DNA from: JBGPFS01 sp041483455
Lineage (GTDB): Bacteria; Chloroflexota; Limnocylindria; Limnocylindrales; CSP1-4
DNA length: 22,201 nt
Reading direction: 5' to 3'
Assembly: GCA_041483455.1 (NCBI GenBank)
Contig: JBGPFS010000016.1
Span: 1-22,201 of the forward strand
Shown here: positions 1-7,369 of the stretch, piece after piece
Layout: the number at the start of each line of letters is the position of its first letter
Position numbering within the stretch: the first letter of the stretch is position 1
Translations under genes and position numbers: made by a program
The notes under the pieces: model-generated
Told to the model about the DNA's origin: nothing
Database searches by the model: none
What the model saw: the letters and a program-made list of their open reading frames with translations, nothing else

Positions 1-574
1 GCGCGCCGAAGCAGAAGAGGAGCAGGACCGAGGCGGTCTTCTTGCCGATCCCGTCGATCCGGGTGAGCCAGGCGCGCGCGTCGAGCGGTGGCATCTGGCC
101 CAGGAACTCGAGCACGTGGTCGCCGCGCTCCGCGCGGATCGTCCGGAGGGCGGCCTGGATCCGGGGGGCCTTCTGGCGAGCGAGCCCCCCCGGGCGGATG
201 GCCTCCTCGAGGAGCGGCGTCGCGGTCGTCTCGACGGCCAGCCAGTCCGGCGGCGCGGCCACGGCGAGACCCACGCCGCCCCAGCCGGCCGTCTGCGTGT
301 GCCCGACCGTCGAGCCGCTCGACGGGAACGCCAGGCGGAGGGATTCGAAGGCTCGCTCGGCGTTCACGTCGGCGCTGTTCTGGCTGAGGATGGTGAGGAC
401 GAGCTCGCTGGTCGGGTCGAGCCGGCGTTCCCAGGTCGGCCGGCCGTGGACGGAGGCCAGGGCGTCGAGCACGAACGGGACGAGCCCGGGCCGGGTCCGC
501 TCGAGCCGCTTCGCCCAGGCGGCGGCGGGATCGGCGGGCTTCCGGCGGCGAGGGCGCGGATGGGCGACGGTCAT
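1..574 (-). CDS. Endonuclease III-like HhH-GPD DNA glycosylase (partial, C-terminus outside window)
   Basis: This looks like a base-excision-repair glycosylase/AP lyase of the endonuclease III (Nth) superfamily. The 191 visible residues start at the ATG at 574. A segment LTILSQNSADVNAERAF matches the conserved 'LSxQxxD' helix of Nth. Near the window edge a helix-hairpin-helix reads IDGIGKKTASVLLLFCFG. The second lysine of GKKTA sits where E. coli Nth has its catalytic Lys. The HhH aspartate and the 4Fe-4S cysteine loop would lie beyond base 1, so those cannot be checked. The start ATG overlaps the glycerate kinase stop by 4 nt (ATGA), so the gene is probably translationally coupled as the last visible gene of the operon. 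The N-terminus is basic (PRPRRRKP). A more distant HhH-GPD glycosylase cannot be excluded. Confidence 0.85.
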   Translation of the reverse strand, partial: MTVAHPRPRRRKPADPAAAWAKRLERTRPGLVPFVLDALASVHGRPTWERRLDPTSELVLTILSQNSADVNAERAFESLRLAFPSSGSTVGHTQTAGWGGVGLAVAAPPDWLAVETTATPLLEEAIRPGGLARQKAPRIQAALRTIRAERGDHVLEFLGQMPPLDARAWLTRIDGIGKKTASVLLLFCFGA

Positions 575-1740
575 CGGAGCCGTCCACCGACCGAGACGAG
601 CGCCGCGATCCGCTCACCGGTCCGCTCGAGTGGCTCCGGTCCGGCGGCCATCGCTTCCTCCACGGTCATCGGGCGCTCGGTGACCGGCACGACGATCACC
701 CCGAATGGGGCGAGCGCGGCGATCCCCTCGGGCTCGATCGCGCCCCCGACGGCGATGCAGGGGATGCCGGCTGCGGCCGCCCGGCGGGCGACGCCGAGCG
801 CGGTCTTGCCGAAGGCGGTCTGGCCGTCGATCCGTCCCTCGCCGGTCACGACGAGGGCGGCGCGAGCGAGCTTGCCGGCCAGGTCTGTCTCCTCGGCGAC
901 GAGCTCGACCCCGGGCACGAGCTCGAGCGAGTGGAACCGGTGGCGCAGGCAGAGCAGGCCGAACGTCGTGCCACCCGCGGCGCCCGAGCCGGGCGTCCCG
1001 CGCTCCTGCCGGCCGGTCGCAGCTTCGAGCCCGTCGGCGTAGCGCTCGAGGGACCCCTCGAGCGCCTCCACGTCCTGGGCGGAGGCGCCCTTCTGCGGGC
1101 CGTAGATGGCCGCCGCGCCGGCCGGGCCGAGAAGCGGGTTGGTGACGTCACAGGCGATCCGGAGCTCGACCTCGGCCAGGCGGGGGTCCAGGCCGGCCAG
1201 GTCGACCGCCGCGGGAGAGCCGGACCCGGGTTCCTCATGCGTCCCGTCGGCCAGACCCGCCAGACCCGCGAGACCCGCGAACCGGACGCCGAGGGCCTCG
1301 AGGAGCCCGGCCCCGCCGTCGGTCGTGGCGCTCCCGCCGACACCGAGGACGATCCGCCGGATGCCGGCGTCGAGGACGAGCCGGAGGAGCTCGCCCGTCC
1401 CGCGGGTCGTCGCCCGATGCGGATCGCGCTCGTCGGTCCCGAGCCGCGAGAGCCCCGACGCCTCGGCCAGCTCGACCGCCGCCCGGGACCCGTCGGCGGA
1501 CCGGAGCCAGCGCGCCACGACGGGCCGCCCGAGCGGGTCCGCGACGACGGCCTCGTGCTCGACCCAGCCGCCCGACGCGGCGATCGCGACGAGCGTCCCC
1601 TCGCCGCCGTCGGCCAGCGGCGCGAGCAGGAGCTCGTCCATCGGGCGGGCCCGCGACCAGCCCGCCGCCAGGGCCCGCGCGACCTGGACCGAGGTGAGCG
1701 AGCCCTTGAACGAATCGGGCGCGAAGACGACGGCGGTCAT
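571..1740 (-). CDS. Glycerate kinase (GlxK/GarK family)
   Basis: The product (389 aa) should phosphorylate D-glycerate with ATP, giving 2- or 3-phosphoglycerate in the cytoplasm. Family marks are the N-terminus FAPDSFKGSLTS, the block LAPLADGGEGT, the glycine-rich VLGVGGSATTDGGAGLLEAL segment, CDVTNPLLGPAGAA followed by YGPQKGA, and VVTGEGRIDGQTAFGK. Length is normal for the family (about 375-390 aa). The ATG at 1740 overlaps the upstream stop (ATGA), which fixes the start. A low-complexity insert (Ala-Gly-Leu repeats from a 9-bp tandem repeat, then DGTHEEPGSGSP) sits in a variable loop after the GLLEALGVRF strand. Next to a GpgS-type gene, a role in supplying or recovering phosphoglycerate for glucosylglycerate metabolism is plausible; general glycerate salvage is the alternative. 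Confidence 0.93.
   Translation of the reverse strand: MTAVVFAPDSFKGSLTSVQVARALAAGWSRARPMDELLLAPLADGGEGTLVAIAASGGWVEHEAVVADPLGRPVVARWLRSADGSRAAVELAEASGLSRLGTDERDPHRATTRGTGELLRLVLDAGIRRIVLGVGGSATTDGGAGLLEALGVRFAGLAGLAGLADGTHEEPGSGSPAAVDLAGLDPRLAEVELRIACDVTNPLLGPAGAAAIYGPQKGASAQDVEALEGSLERYADGLEAATGRQERGTPGSGAAGGTTFGLLCLRHRFHSLELVPGVELVAEETDLAGKLARAALVVTGEGRIDGQTAFGKTALGVARRAAAAGIPCIAVGGAIEPEGIAALAPFGVIVVPVTERPMTVEEAMAAGPEPLERTGERIAALVSVGGRLR
1252..1278. repeat. 9-bp tandem repeat, three units, inside the glycerate kinase gene
   Basis: The unit cagacccgc occurs at 1252-1260 and 1261-1269, and with one change (gagacccgc) at 1270-1278. On the coding strand it produces a repeated Gly-Leu-Ala tripeptide in a variable loop. 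The unit is a multiple of three, so copy-number changes keep the frame. Confidence 0.85.
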
Positions 1741-3776
1741 CGGACGACGACTTCGCTCGCCCCTCCCCGCCGTCGCTCGAGGTACTCCGGGAGCCGGATC
1801 ATCGGCGGTCGCTCGTGATCGGCCAGCTCGATGACCTCGAGCCCGAGCCGGCCGCGACCCGAGCGCGGCAGCTTCATGGTCGAGCCGAGCTCGGCGAAGA
1901 GGCGCGCCTTGCGCCGCTCCTCGAGCCGCTTCATGACCGCCTGGAGGATGACGAAGCTCATCCGGCTCAGGCCCTCGAGCTCCTGGTTCCGGTGGACCCG
2001 CCGCTCCAGGTCCACCTGGCCCAGCCCCTCGACCCCGACCCGCTCCGCTGCGTCGATGAGGTGCCCGATCTCGACCGCGTAGCCGGTGAAGAAGGGGAGC
2101 GTCTCGAGGAGCGACCGGCGCCCGGCATACTCGCCGGCCAGCGGCTGGATGAAGCCGGACAGCTCGGGGAAGAAGAGGTTGAGGAGCGGTCGGGCGACCA
2201 GCTCGGTGACCCGCCCGCCGCCGCCCTCCTTGAGCACGCCGCCCTCGACGATCGGGCGCTGGTAGTAGCCCTTGACGTACTGGATCCGCGGCTCGGTGAG
2301 GAGTGGGCCGAGGGTCCCATAGACCATCCGTGGGTGCCAGTTCCGGACGTCCGTGTCCGCCCACACGACGATGTCGCCGCTGGTCTCGTAGAGCGACTTC
2401 CAGAGCGCCTCGCCCTTGCCCTGGAAGCTGCCGTAGCGGGACAGGACGTCGCGATGCTCGACGACCCGGGCGCCCTCGGCCTCGGCGATCTCGCGGGTCC
2501 GGTCGGTCGAGGCCGAGTCGATGACCAGGATCTCGTCGAGCAGCGGGACCCGGCCCATCATCTCCCGGATCGCCCGCCGGACGATCGGGCCGATCGTCTC
2601 CTCCTCGTTGAGCGTGGGCAGGACCAGGCTGATCGTGTGGCCGCCCTTCTCCTTGAGCTGGACGAGGCGCCGGAGGTCGCGGAACTCGGCGTGGTGGAAG
2701 TTCGATTCGCCGAACCAGCGCTCGACCCGGACCGGGACGGCGCGGGCTTCCTCTGCGGCCCGGTCCGCGGCCGCGAGCGTCTCGGCTCGTTCGGCGAGCT
2801 GCTCGAAGGTCTTGCGGCCGATCGTCTCGCGCGTCTTGACCACGACCACGGTCGGCTTCGCGCGGGTCGCGATCGCCTCGGGGAGCGCCCCGAACAGGTG
2901 GGCCTCCGAGCCGCCCGGCGAGGCGGCGGCGCCCATCACGACCAGGTCGGCCGACTCGGCCTCGCGCAGGATCGCGTTCCGGACGTTGGCGGCCTCCCGG
3001 AGGAGCGGCTCCGCCCGTCCGTCGATGTGCTGCCGGACGAATGCGACGAGGGCCCGTTCGGCCTGGGCGCGGACGGCGAGGGTGATCCCGGGCGGCACCA
3101 GGTGGAGCGCGACGACCTTGGCACCGGTCCGGCGGGCGATCGCATCGGCGAAGGTGAGGGCGAGCTCCGCGTGCGGACCGCCCCGGACCGGGACGAGGAT
3201 CCGGGCGATGTCGGTCGACCCGCGCTGCTTGACGACCGCGATGTCGCAGGGCGCCTCGCGGACGACGTGGTCGATCGTCGGGCTGAAGATCGAGGCCGTC
3301 TCCGGGCGCACGCGACCGCGGGCGCGCCGGCGGCCGTCGCCGGTCCCGCCCTCGGGCGAGCCCGCACCGCCGGGCGAGCCCGCGCCGGCGGCCGCCGACC
3401 CCCCGTTCGGCGGCTCGGGCCCGATCCGGATCGCGTGCTTGCCGCCCCAGCCGAAGATGATGAGGTCGGACTCCTGCTCGGCCGCCGCCTCCACGATCCC
3501 CTCGGCGGCGTGGCGGCCGATCCGGACGATCGGGTGGATCGTCGATCCCTCGGGGGCGTAGTCGAGGACTCGCTGCAGGAGGCGCCGGGCGTGGCGGGCC
3601 CGCGTCGCGCCATCGGAGAGCGCCATCCCCTCCGGGACCTCCACGATCCCGAGCGCGGTCAGCTCGCCACCGTGCGGCTCGAGGATGGCGGCCCCGATCC
3701 GGATGAGCTCCTCGGCGGTCCCGGGGTTGGCGACCGGGATGAGGATCCGGCCGGGCAGCGGGCTGCGGGCCGTCAC
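1737..3776 (-). CDS. Fusion protein: two UspA domains + glucosyl-3-phosphoglycerate synthase (GpgS, GT81)
   Basis: The 679-aa product has three parts. Residues about 10-112 and 190-315 look like universal stress protein (UspA) folds (RILIPVANPGT, RILVPVRGGPHAELAL, SADLVVMGAAASPGGSEAHLFG). They are joined by a Gly/Ser/Pro-rich linker at about 120-155. Residues about 375-600 match GpgS, which transfers glucose from a nucleoside-diphosphate donor to 3-phosphoglycerate. Marks are LVLPTLNEEETI (384-395), GKGEALWKSL (453-462), the metal-binding D474-T-D476, GGRVTELVARPLL (519-531), the block QPLAGEYAGRRSLLETLPFF, and HRN (595-597). The GTG at 3776 overlaps the upstream stop (GTGA); the frame stays open further upstream, but no domain lies there. 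Mycobacterial GpgS is a stand-alone protein of about 320 aa, so the UspA fusion is unusual. Only the GpgS assignment is firm; NDP-sugar specificity (glucose or mannose) is not readable here. Confidence 0.9.
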   Translation of the reverse strand: MTARSPLPGRILIPVANPGTAEELIRIGAAILEPHGGELTALGIVEVPEGMALSDGATRARHARRLLQRVLDYAPEGSTIHPIVRIGRHAAEGIVEAAAEQESDLIIFGWGGKHAIRIGPEPPNGGSAAAGAGSPGGAGSPEGGTGDGRRRARGRVRPETASIFSPTIDHVVREAPCDIAVVKQRGSTDIARILVPVRGGPHAELALTFADAIARRTGAKVVALHLVPPGITLAVRAQAERALVAFVRQHIDGRAEPLLREAANVRNAILREAESADLVVMGAAASPGGSEAHLFGALPEAIATRAKPTVVVVKTRETIGRKTFEQLAERAETLAAADRAAEEARAVPVRVERWFGESNFHHAEFRDLRRLVQLKEKGGHTISLVLPTLNEEETIGPIVRRAIREMMGRVPLLDEILVIDSASTDRTREIAEAEGARVVEHRDVLSRYGSFQGKGEALWKSLYETSGDIVVWADTDVRNWHPRMVYGTLGPLLTEPRIQYVKGYYQRPIVEGGVLKEGGGGRVTELVARPLLNLFFPELSGFIQPLAGEYAGRRSLLETLPFFTGYAVEIGHLIDAAERVGVEGLGQVDLERRVHRNQELEGLSRMSFVILQAVMKRLEERRKARLFAELGSTMKLPRSGRGRLGLEVIELADHERPPMIRLPEYLERRRGGASEVVVR

Positions 3777-5224
3777 GGCCGGGCGTCCCAGCGCTCGACG
3801 AGGTACGGCTTGATGAGCTCGAACTCGCGGGCCTGGCGCTCGACGCGCTCCTCCGCCTCCTCGGCGGACGCGTGGCGGTTCTCGATCACGAGACTGCCGA
3901 CCCGCCCGAAGTAGATCGGGACCAGGGCCGCCACGTACCGACGGAGGGTCTGCGGCGCGATGCCCCGGCCCGCCACGACGAGGTCGTAGACGACCCGCGC
4001 CCAGCAGTCGTCGGGGAAGCTGAAGCCGACCAGCGCGTCGGCCATCTCGGCGGTGCCCGGGCCGGTCCGAGTCGCTCCGCCACCCGGAGCGGGACCGCCG
4101 CCCGCCTCGCCGGAACCGAGCCCCAGGCGACGCTCGGCGGCCTCGGCCCGCGAGCCGGCTTCGGCGGCCAGCTCGGCGACCGTCTCGGCCGTCGCCGGGG
4201 CGAGCATCTCGGCCCAGGTCGGGGCCATCGTCAGCGCCCCCGCTCCGAACTCCGAGAGGAGCCGGATCGGGTTGACCTCGAGCGGGGGCGGATCGGCCAG
4301 CCGTTCGAAGCCGTAGGCCGGGACGTCGTGGGAGCCGCGGATCGACCGCCAGCGCTCGGGGTTCGCCGCGGCGAGCCGGACGATCGTGCTCACGACCTGG
4401 CGGAACATCGGGCCGAGGTCGGCGCCCGGGTCCTTCGGGTCGTGGACTTTCGCCCCCAGGCGCGCCTGGCAGACCGCGAACCCGGCCGCCAGCGCCTCGG
4501 TCGTCAGCCAGATGTCGATCCCGAAACGGCTCACCTCGTCGTCCCAGGTGTCGAGCTCCAGGAGGTGCCGGACGAGGTCGCCGGAGAGCCCGAAGTCGCC
4601 CCCGATCGGCTGCCGGATCCGGTGCCCGTAGAGCGCCCGGGTGAGCGGGTAGGTGACCGTGTTCGTGATCGTGCCGTCGTACTTGTGGCGGCCGTAGAGC
4701 GGGGTGACGAAGTCGTAGCCGCCCTTGAGGATCGGGCCGGCCAGGAGCTCGATCCACTCGGGGACGATGCTCCGCAGGTCGGAGTCGACGACGACGAGCG
4801 CCTTGACCTCGAGGGCCGCGGCCATCTCGAGGATCGTCCGGATGGCGGCGCCCTTGCCACCGACGGACTTGCCGTCCGCGCCGCGGACCTCCGGGTAGGT
4901 GAGGCTCACTCGTTCGAGCCGGTTCGTCGGCCGGACGAGGAGGATCCGCTCGACGTAGTCGGGCGGCTCGGTCTCCGCCACGACCCGCTGCGTCCCGTCG
5001 GGCGAGCCGGCGTCCGCGTTGACGAGGATCGGCCGGAGGTCCGGGAAGTACTGGACGAGTCCGGCCTGGGCCGCCCGGACCACGTGCCCGATCGTGGCCG
5101 CGTTGCGAAAGCTCGGGATCCCGACCATCAGGTCCGCCCGACCCAGCCGTTCGATCTGGTCGCGGATCGCCGGCGTGAGGACCGAGTCGGTCGGGGTGGG
5201 GACGGTCCGGGTCGGGTCGGTCAC
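3773..5224 (-). CDS. Family 2/GT78-like glycosyltransferase, possibly a second glycosylglycerate enzyme
   Basis: The 483-aa protein has a GT-A fold at its N-terminus. ADLMVGIPSFRNAATIGHVV (30-49) is the nucleotide-binding start, GGKGAAIRT (122-130) follows, and VVVDSDLRS carries the D147-S-D149 metal motif. The blocks around GGYDFVTPLYGRHKYDG, QPIGGDFGLSGDLVRHLLE and FGIDIWLTTEAL resemble mannosylglycerate-synthase and GpgS-like transferases, and the C-terminal half is helical with an Ala/Gly/Pro-rich linker near 360-390. There is no signal peptide or membrane segment. The GTG start at 5224 lies 16 nt after the ligase-like gene, and the stop overlaps the GpgS fusion by 4 nt. The coupling suggests it acts with GpgS, for example extending or alternatively glycosylating the same acceptor. 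That is an inference; donor and acceptor are unknown. Confidence 0.8.
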   Translation of the reverse strand: MTDPTRTVPTPTDSVLTPAIRDQIERLGRADLMVGIPSFRNAATIGHVVRAAQAGLVQYFPDLRPILVNADAGSPDGTQRVVAETEPPDYVERILLVRPTNRLERVSLTYPEVRGADGKSVGGKGAAIRTILEMAAALEVKALVVVDSDLRSIVPEWIELLAGPILKGGYDFVTPLYGRHKYDGTITNTVTYPLTRALYGHRIRQPIGGDFGLSGDLVRHLLELDTWDDEVSRFGIDIWLTTEALAAGFAVCQARLGAKVHDPKDPGADLGPMFRQVVSTIVRLAAANPERWRSIRGSHDVPAYGFERLADPPPLEVNPIRLLSEFGAGALTMAPTWAEMLAPATAETVAELAAEAGSRAEAAERRLGLGSGEAGGGPAPGGGATRTGPGTAEMADALVGFSFPDDCWARVVYDLVVAGRGIAPQTLRRYVAALVPIYFGRVGSLVIENRHASAEEAEERVERQAREFELIKPYLVERWDARP

Positions 5225-5240
5225 GATCGATCGGATCCGT

Positions 5241-5957
5241 TCAGCGCTGCGGGATCCGGGCGATCGCCCAGCCCGGGTTCTTCTGGCCGGGGAGGTACCG
5301 GCTGTTGGCGGCCTTGTAGGCCACCGATCGGAACCCGATGGCGCGCCAGCTCAACAGCCAGGCGTCGACCGGCAACCTGACGTAGACGCCGCAGCGGACG
5401 AGCGGGCCCTCTTCCAGGACGCCCTGGAGGATCCGCTTGCGCTCGAGGAGCGGGATCTCGAGGAGCGGCCGGTCGTCGACGAGGAGGAGGTCGACGGCGA
5501 CGAACGCGAGCGGGCCGTCCGGGCGGGCGGGCGGATCCAGCCGCGCCTCGCGACGGACTCGGCTCACGGCCGAGCCGAGGAAGAGCTGGGCGGCCATGTC
5601 GCTCGCGTCCGGCGGCTTCGGCCCGGCGACCATCAGTCCCTCGCTCGGCCGGGTGGCCTGGCGAGTGAGGTAACCGTCGAGCACGACGTTCGAAGCCCGA
5701 ACGGCGGCCGCCAGCTCCGCGCGGATCTCGGGCAGGTCCTCGAGGAGCTCGCCGTCGGCGAAGAGCCGGACCGCGAGCGTGCCGGGCGCCTCCGACGTCG
5801 ACAGGTCGCCCGGACCGACGACCGCGAGCACGCGCTCGCCCTCCCAGAGTGGCTCGATGATCGGATCCGCCACATCGCGCAGCTTCCTGGCCCCGAAGTC
5901 CTGCGGGCGCCAGGCGGCCCCGGCCTCGGCGGCGCGGTCGAACCGTGCGAGATCCAT
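5241..5957 (-). CDS. Degenerate ATP-dependent DNA-ligase-like protein (adenylation domain lacking catalytic residues)
   Basis: The 238-aa product follows the adenylation domain of ATP-dependent DNA ligases of the LigC/LigD type, motif by motif, but with key residues changed. The motif I region reads EPLWEGERVLA (35-45), where ligases have EPKWDGxRxLA. The adenylated lysine is Leu37 and the Asp is Glu39, while Arg42 is kept. Motif III reads VVLDGYL (91-97) instead of LDGE. Motif IV is recognisable as FVAVDLLLVDDRPLLEIPLLERK. The end (FRSVAYKAANSRYLPGQKNPGW) resembles motif V plus the usual S-x-Y-x-PG-x-K/R stretch. No OB-fold domain follows. The ATG at 5957 is preceded at 7 nt by a TAGACT hexamer; a longer start at 5987 would lie upstream of that element. 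It probably binds a nucleotide or nucleic acid end without catalysis, or has taken another role. It is the first gene of the solute operon. Confidence 0.75.
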   Translation of the reverse strand: MDLARFDRAAEAGAAWRPQDFGARKLRDVADPIIEPLWEGERVLAVVGPGDLSTSEAPGTLAVRLFADGELLEDLPEIRAELAAAVRASNVVLDGYLTRQATRPSEGLMVAGPKPPDASDMAAQLFLGSAVSRVRREARLDPPARPDGPLAFVAVDLLLVDDRPLLEIPLLERKRILQGVLEEGPLVRCGVYVRLPVDAWLLSWRAIGFRSVAYKAANSRYLPGQKNPGWAIARIPQR

Positions 5958-5964
5958 GGTCCGC

Positions 5965-5970
5965 AGTCTA
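5965..5970 (-). promoter_or_regulatory. -10 element TAGACT of a putative leaderless promoter (ligase-like operon)
   Basis: On the minus strand TAGACT lies 7 nt before the ATG at 5957. That spacing would put the transcription start at or within one base of the start codon. No Shine-Dalgarno sequence is visible. The same layout recurs at five other genes in the window. Confidence 0.5.
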
Positions 5971-5981
5971 CGCTGCGCCCC

Positions 5982-5987
5982 TATCAT
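5982..5987 (+). promoter_or_regulatory. -10 element TATCAT of a putative leaderless promoter (towards MFS gene)
   Basis: TATCAT is followed after 6 nt by a GTG at 5994, not by the transporter ATG at 6011. It is divergent from, and nearly abuts, the TAGACT element of the opposite operon, so the two promoters probably compete for polymerase. The identical hexamer with the same spacing precedes the carboxylase beta gene. Confidence 0.5.
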
Positions 5988-5993
5988 CGCCCG

Positions 5994-6014
5994 GTGACGC
6001 CCGCCGCCCGATGA
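5994..6014 (+). CDS. Possible 6-codon leaderless mini-ORF (GTG...TGA) coupled to the MFS gene
   Basis: The GTG lies 6 nt after TATCAT and reads Met-Thr-Pro-Ala-Ala-Arg, then TGA at 6012-6014. The stop overlaps the transporter ATG (ATGA). If transcription starts at the GTG, a ribosome could begin leaderless translation there and restart at the transporter. The peptide nearly copies the transporter N-terminus (MSPAAR), which suggests the mini-ORF arose by duplication. It may have no function of its own. Very short ORFs are easily fortuitous; the promoter spacing and the exact overlap are the only support. Confidence 0.35.
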   Translation: MTPAAR

Positions 6015-6028
6015 GTCCCGCCGCCCGC
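5995..6028. repeat. 17-bp imperfect tandem duplication spanning the MFS start
   Basis: The two copies, 5995-6011 and 6012-6028, match at 14 of 17 positions. Because 17 is not a multiple of three, the copies are in different frames. The first codes for the mini-peptide and the second for the transporter N-terminus. Confidence 0.75.
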
Positions 6029-7342
6029 CTCGCCGCGCTGACCCCCAGCGGACGAGCCCGCGTCCCGGTCGCCTGGTCGCTGTACGACTTCGCGAACACC
6101 ATCTTCAGCTACGCCATCGTGTCGACCGCGATCGGCCTCTGGCTGACCGACGACAGCCGCTTCGGCCAGGGGCCCGGCCAGCTCGTCCAGGGCGTGGCGA
6201 TCGCGGTCAGCGTCGGCCTCAACGCGCTCGTCTCGCCGATCCTCGGCGCCCTGTCGGACCGGGGCGGTCGGCGGCTCCCGTTCCTGCTCTTCTTCACGAT
6301 CCTGACCATCGTCCCGTCGGCGGTCATCGGGCTGTCGCCGCCGCTGGTCGGCGCGATCCTGTTCACGATGGCCAACTTCGGCTATCAGGCCGCCCTGATC
6401 TACTACGACGCGACCCTCGCGGAGGTGAGCTTCCCGGTGACCCGCGGGAAGCTGTCCGGGATCGGCGTCGCGGTCGGCTACATGGGCACGATCTTCGCCG
6501 CGCTGACGCTCATCCTCCTGGGGATCACGTCGACGGCGGACCCGATCTTCCTCATCTCGGCGATCCTGTTCGCGCTCTTCGCCGCGCCGATCTTCCTGAT
6601 CGTCCGCGAGCCCAAGCCGACGGACGGGCAGGGCCGGGTCACGGCGGCCGACATCGCCGGCTCGCTCGGCCAGGTGCGGGCCACGATCGCCCACGCCCGG
6701 ACGGTGCCCGGCCTGCCGCGCTTCCTCCTCGGCCGGTTCTTCTACTCGGACGCGGTGAACACCCTGATCGTCGTGATGAGCGTGGTCGCGGTGAAGGCCG
6801 TCGGACTGACCCAGGGCCAGTGGCTGATGACCTCGGTCGTCCTGACGGTCGTGGCGATCCTCGCCTCGTTCGGCTGGGGCTGGCTGGTCGACCGGTTCGG
6901 CCCGAAACGGACGCTCATCGCCGTCCTCGCCTCGTGGATCGTCGGGCTCGTCCTCGGCACGGTCTCGCTCGGGATGAGCGGGACGACGCCCGGCATGGCG
7001 ACCTTCGTGATCGCCGGGTCGATCCTGGGCAGCGGGCTGGGCGGCGTCCAGGTCGCGGACCGCGTGTTCATGATCCGGCTCTCGCCGCCGGAGCGGCTGG
7101 GCGAGTTCTTCGGCCTGTACGGCCTGGTCGGGAAGGGTTCGCAGGTCGTCGGCCAGCTCCTGTACGGGGCGATCGTCTTCCTGCTCGTCGACACCCTCGG
7201 CAACGGGGCCTACCAGATCGCGATCCTGTCGCTGCTGGTGACGATGGGGATCGGGCTATGGCTCGTCTGGCCGGTCAGCGACCGGTGGGCCGGCTCGGGC
7301 GAGCTGGTCGGAGCGTCGGTCGAGGTCGATCCGCTGATCTGA
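6011..7342 (+). CDS. MFS transporter, Atg22/UMF1 family
   Basis: The 443-aa integral membrane protein is hydrophobic throughout, with about 12 predicted membrane helices. Its N-terminus carries the family signature WSLYDFANTIFSYAIVSTA at the first helix, and a loop LGALSDRGGRRLP corresponds to MFS motif A between helices 2 and 3. A second motif A-like segment, WGWLVDRFGPKR, appears in the C-terminal half. Fungal Atg22 members export amino acids from vacuoles; bacterial members have no settled substrate. The ATG at 6011 is chosen because the protein aligns from there and upstream in-frame codons add nothing recognisable. It is monocistronic: the next gene is convergent and begins 27 nt away. 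Confidence 0.88.
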   Translation: MSPAARLAALTPSGRARVPVAWSLYDFANTIFSYAIVSTAIGLWLTDDSRFGQGPGQLVQGVAIAVSVGLNALVSPILGALSDRGGRRLPFLLFFTILTIVPSAVIGLSPPLVGAILFTMANFGYQAALIYYDATLAEVSFPVTRGKLSGIGVAVGYMGTIFAALTLILLGITSTADPIFLISAILFALFAAPIFLIVREPKPTDGQGRVTAADIAGSLGQVRATIAHARTVPGLPRFLLGRFFYSDAVNTLIVVMSVVAVKAVGLTQGQWLMTSVVLTVVAILASFGWGWLVDRFGPKRTLIAVLASWIVGLVLGTVSLGMSGTTPGMATFVIAGSILGSGLGGVQVADRVFMIRLSPPERLGEFFGLYGLVGKGSQVVGQLLYGAIVFLLVDTLGNGAYQIAILSLLVTMGIGLWLVWPVSDRWAGSGELVGASVEVDPLI

Positions 7343-7369
7343 GCGCGGCCGCCGGTGGTCCGCCCGGGC

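Noticed and set aside
1815..3914. 699-codon plus-strand frame opposite the UspA-GpgS gene
   Set aside because: It is a shadow of the coding strand with composition of mirrored codons and no domain.
3777..4757. Upstream extension of the UspA-GpgS frame
   Set aside because: The frame stays open over the glycosyltransferase gene, but the translated part is Arg/Pro-rich and the GTG at 3776 with the GTGA overlap is the natural start.
5958..5987. Longer start for the ligase-like protein at 5987
   Set aside because: It adds ten residues without similarity and lies upstream of the TAGACT element, which fits the ATG at 5957.
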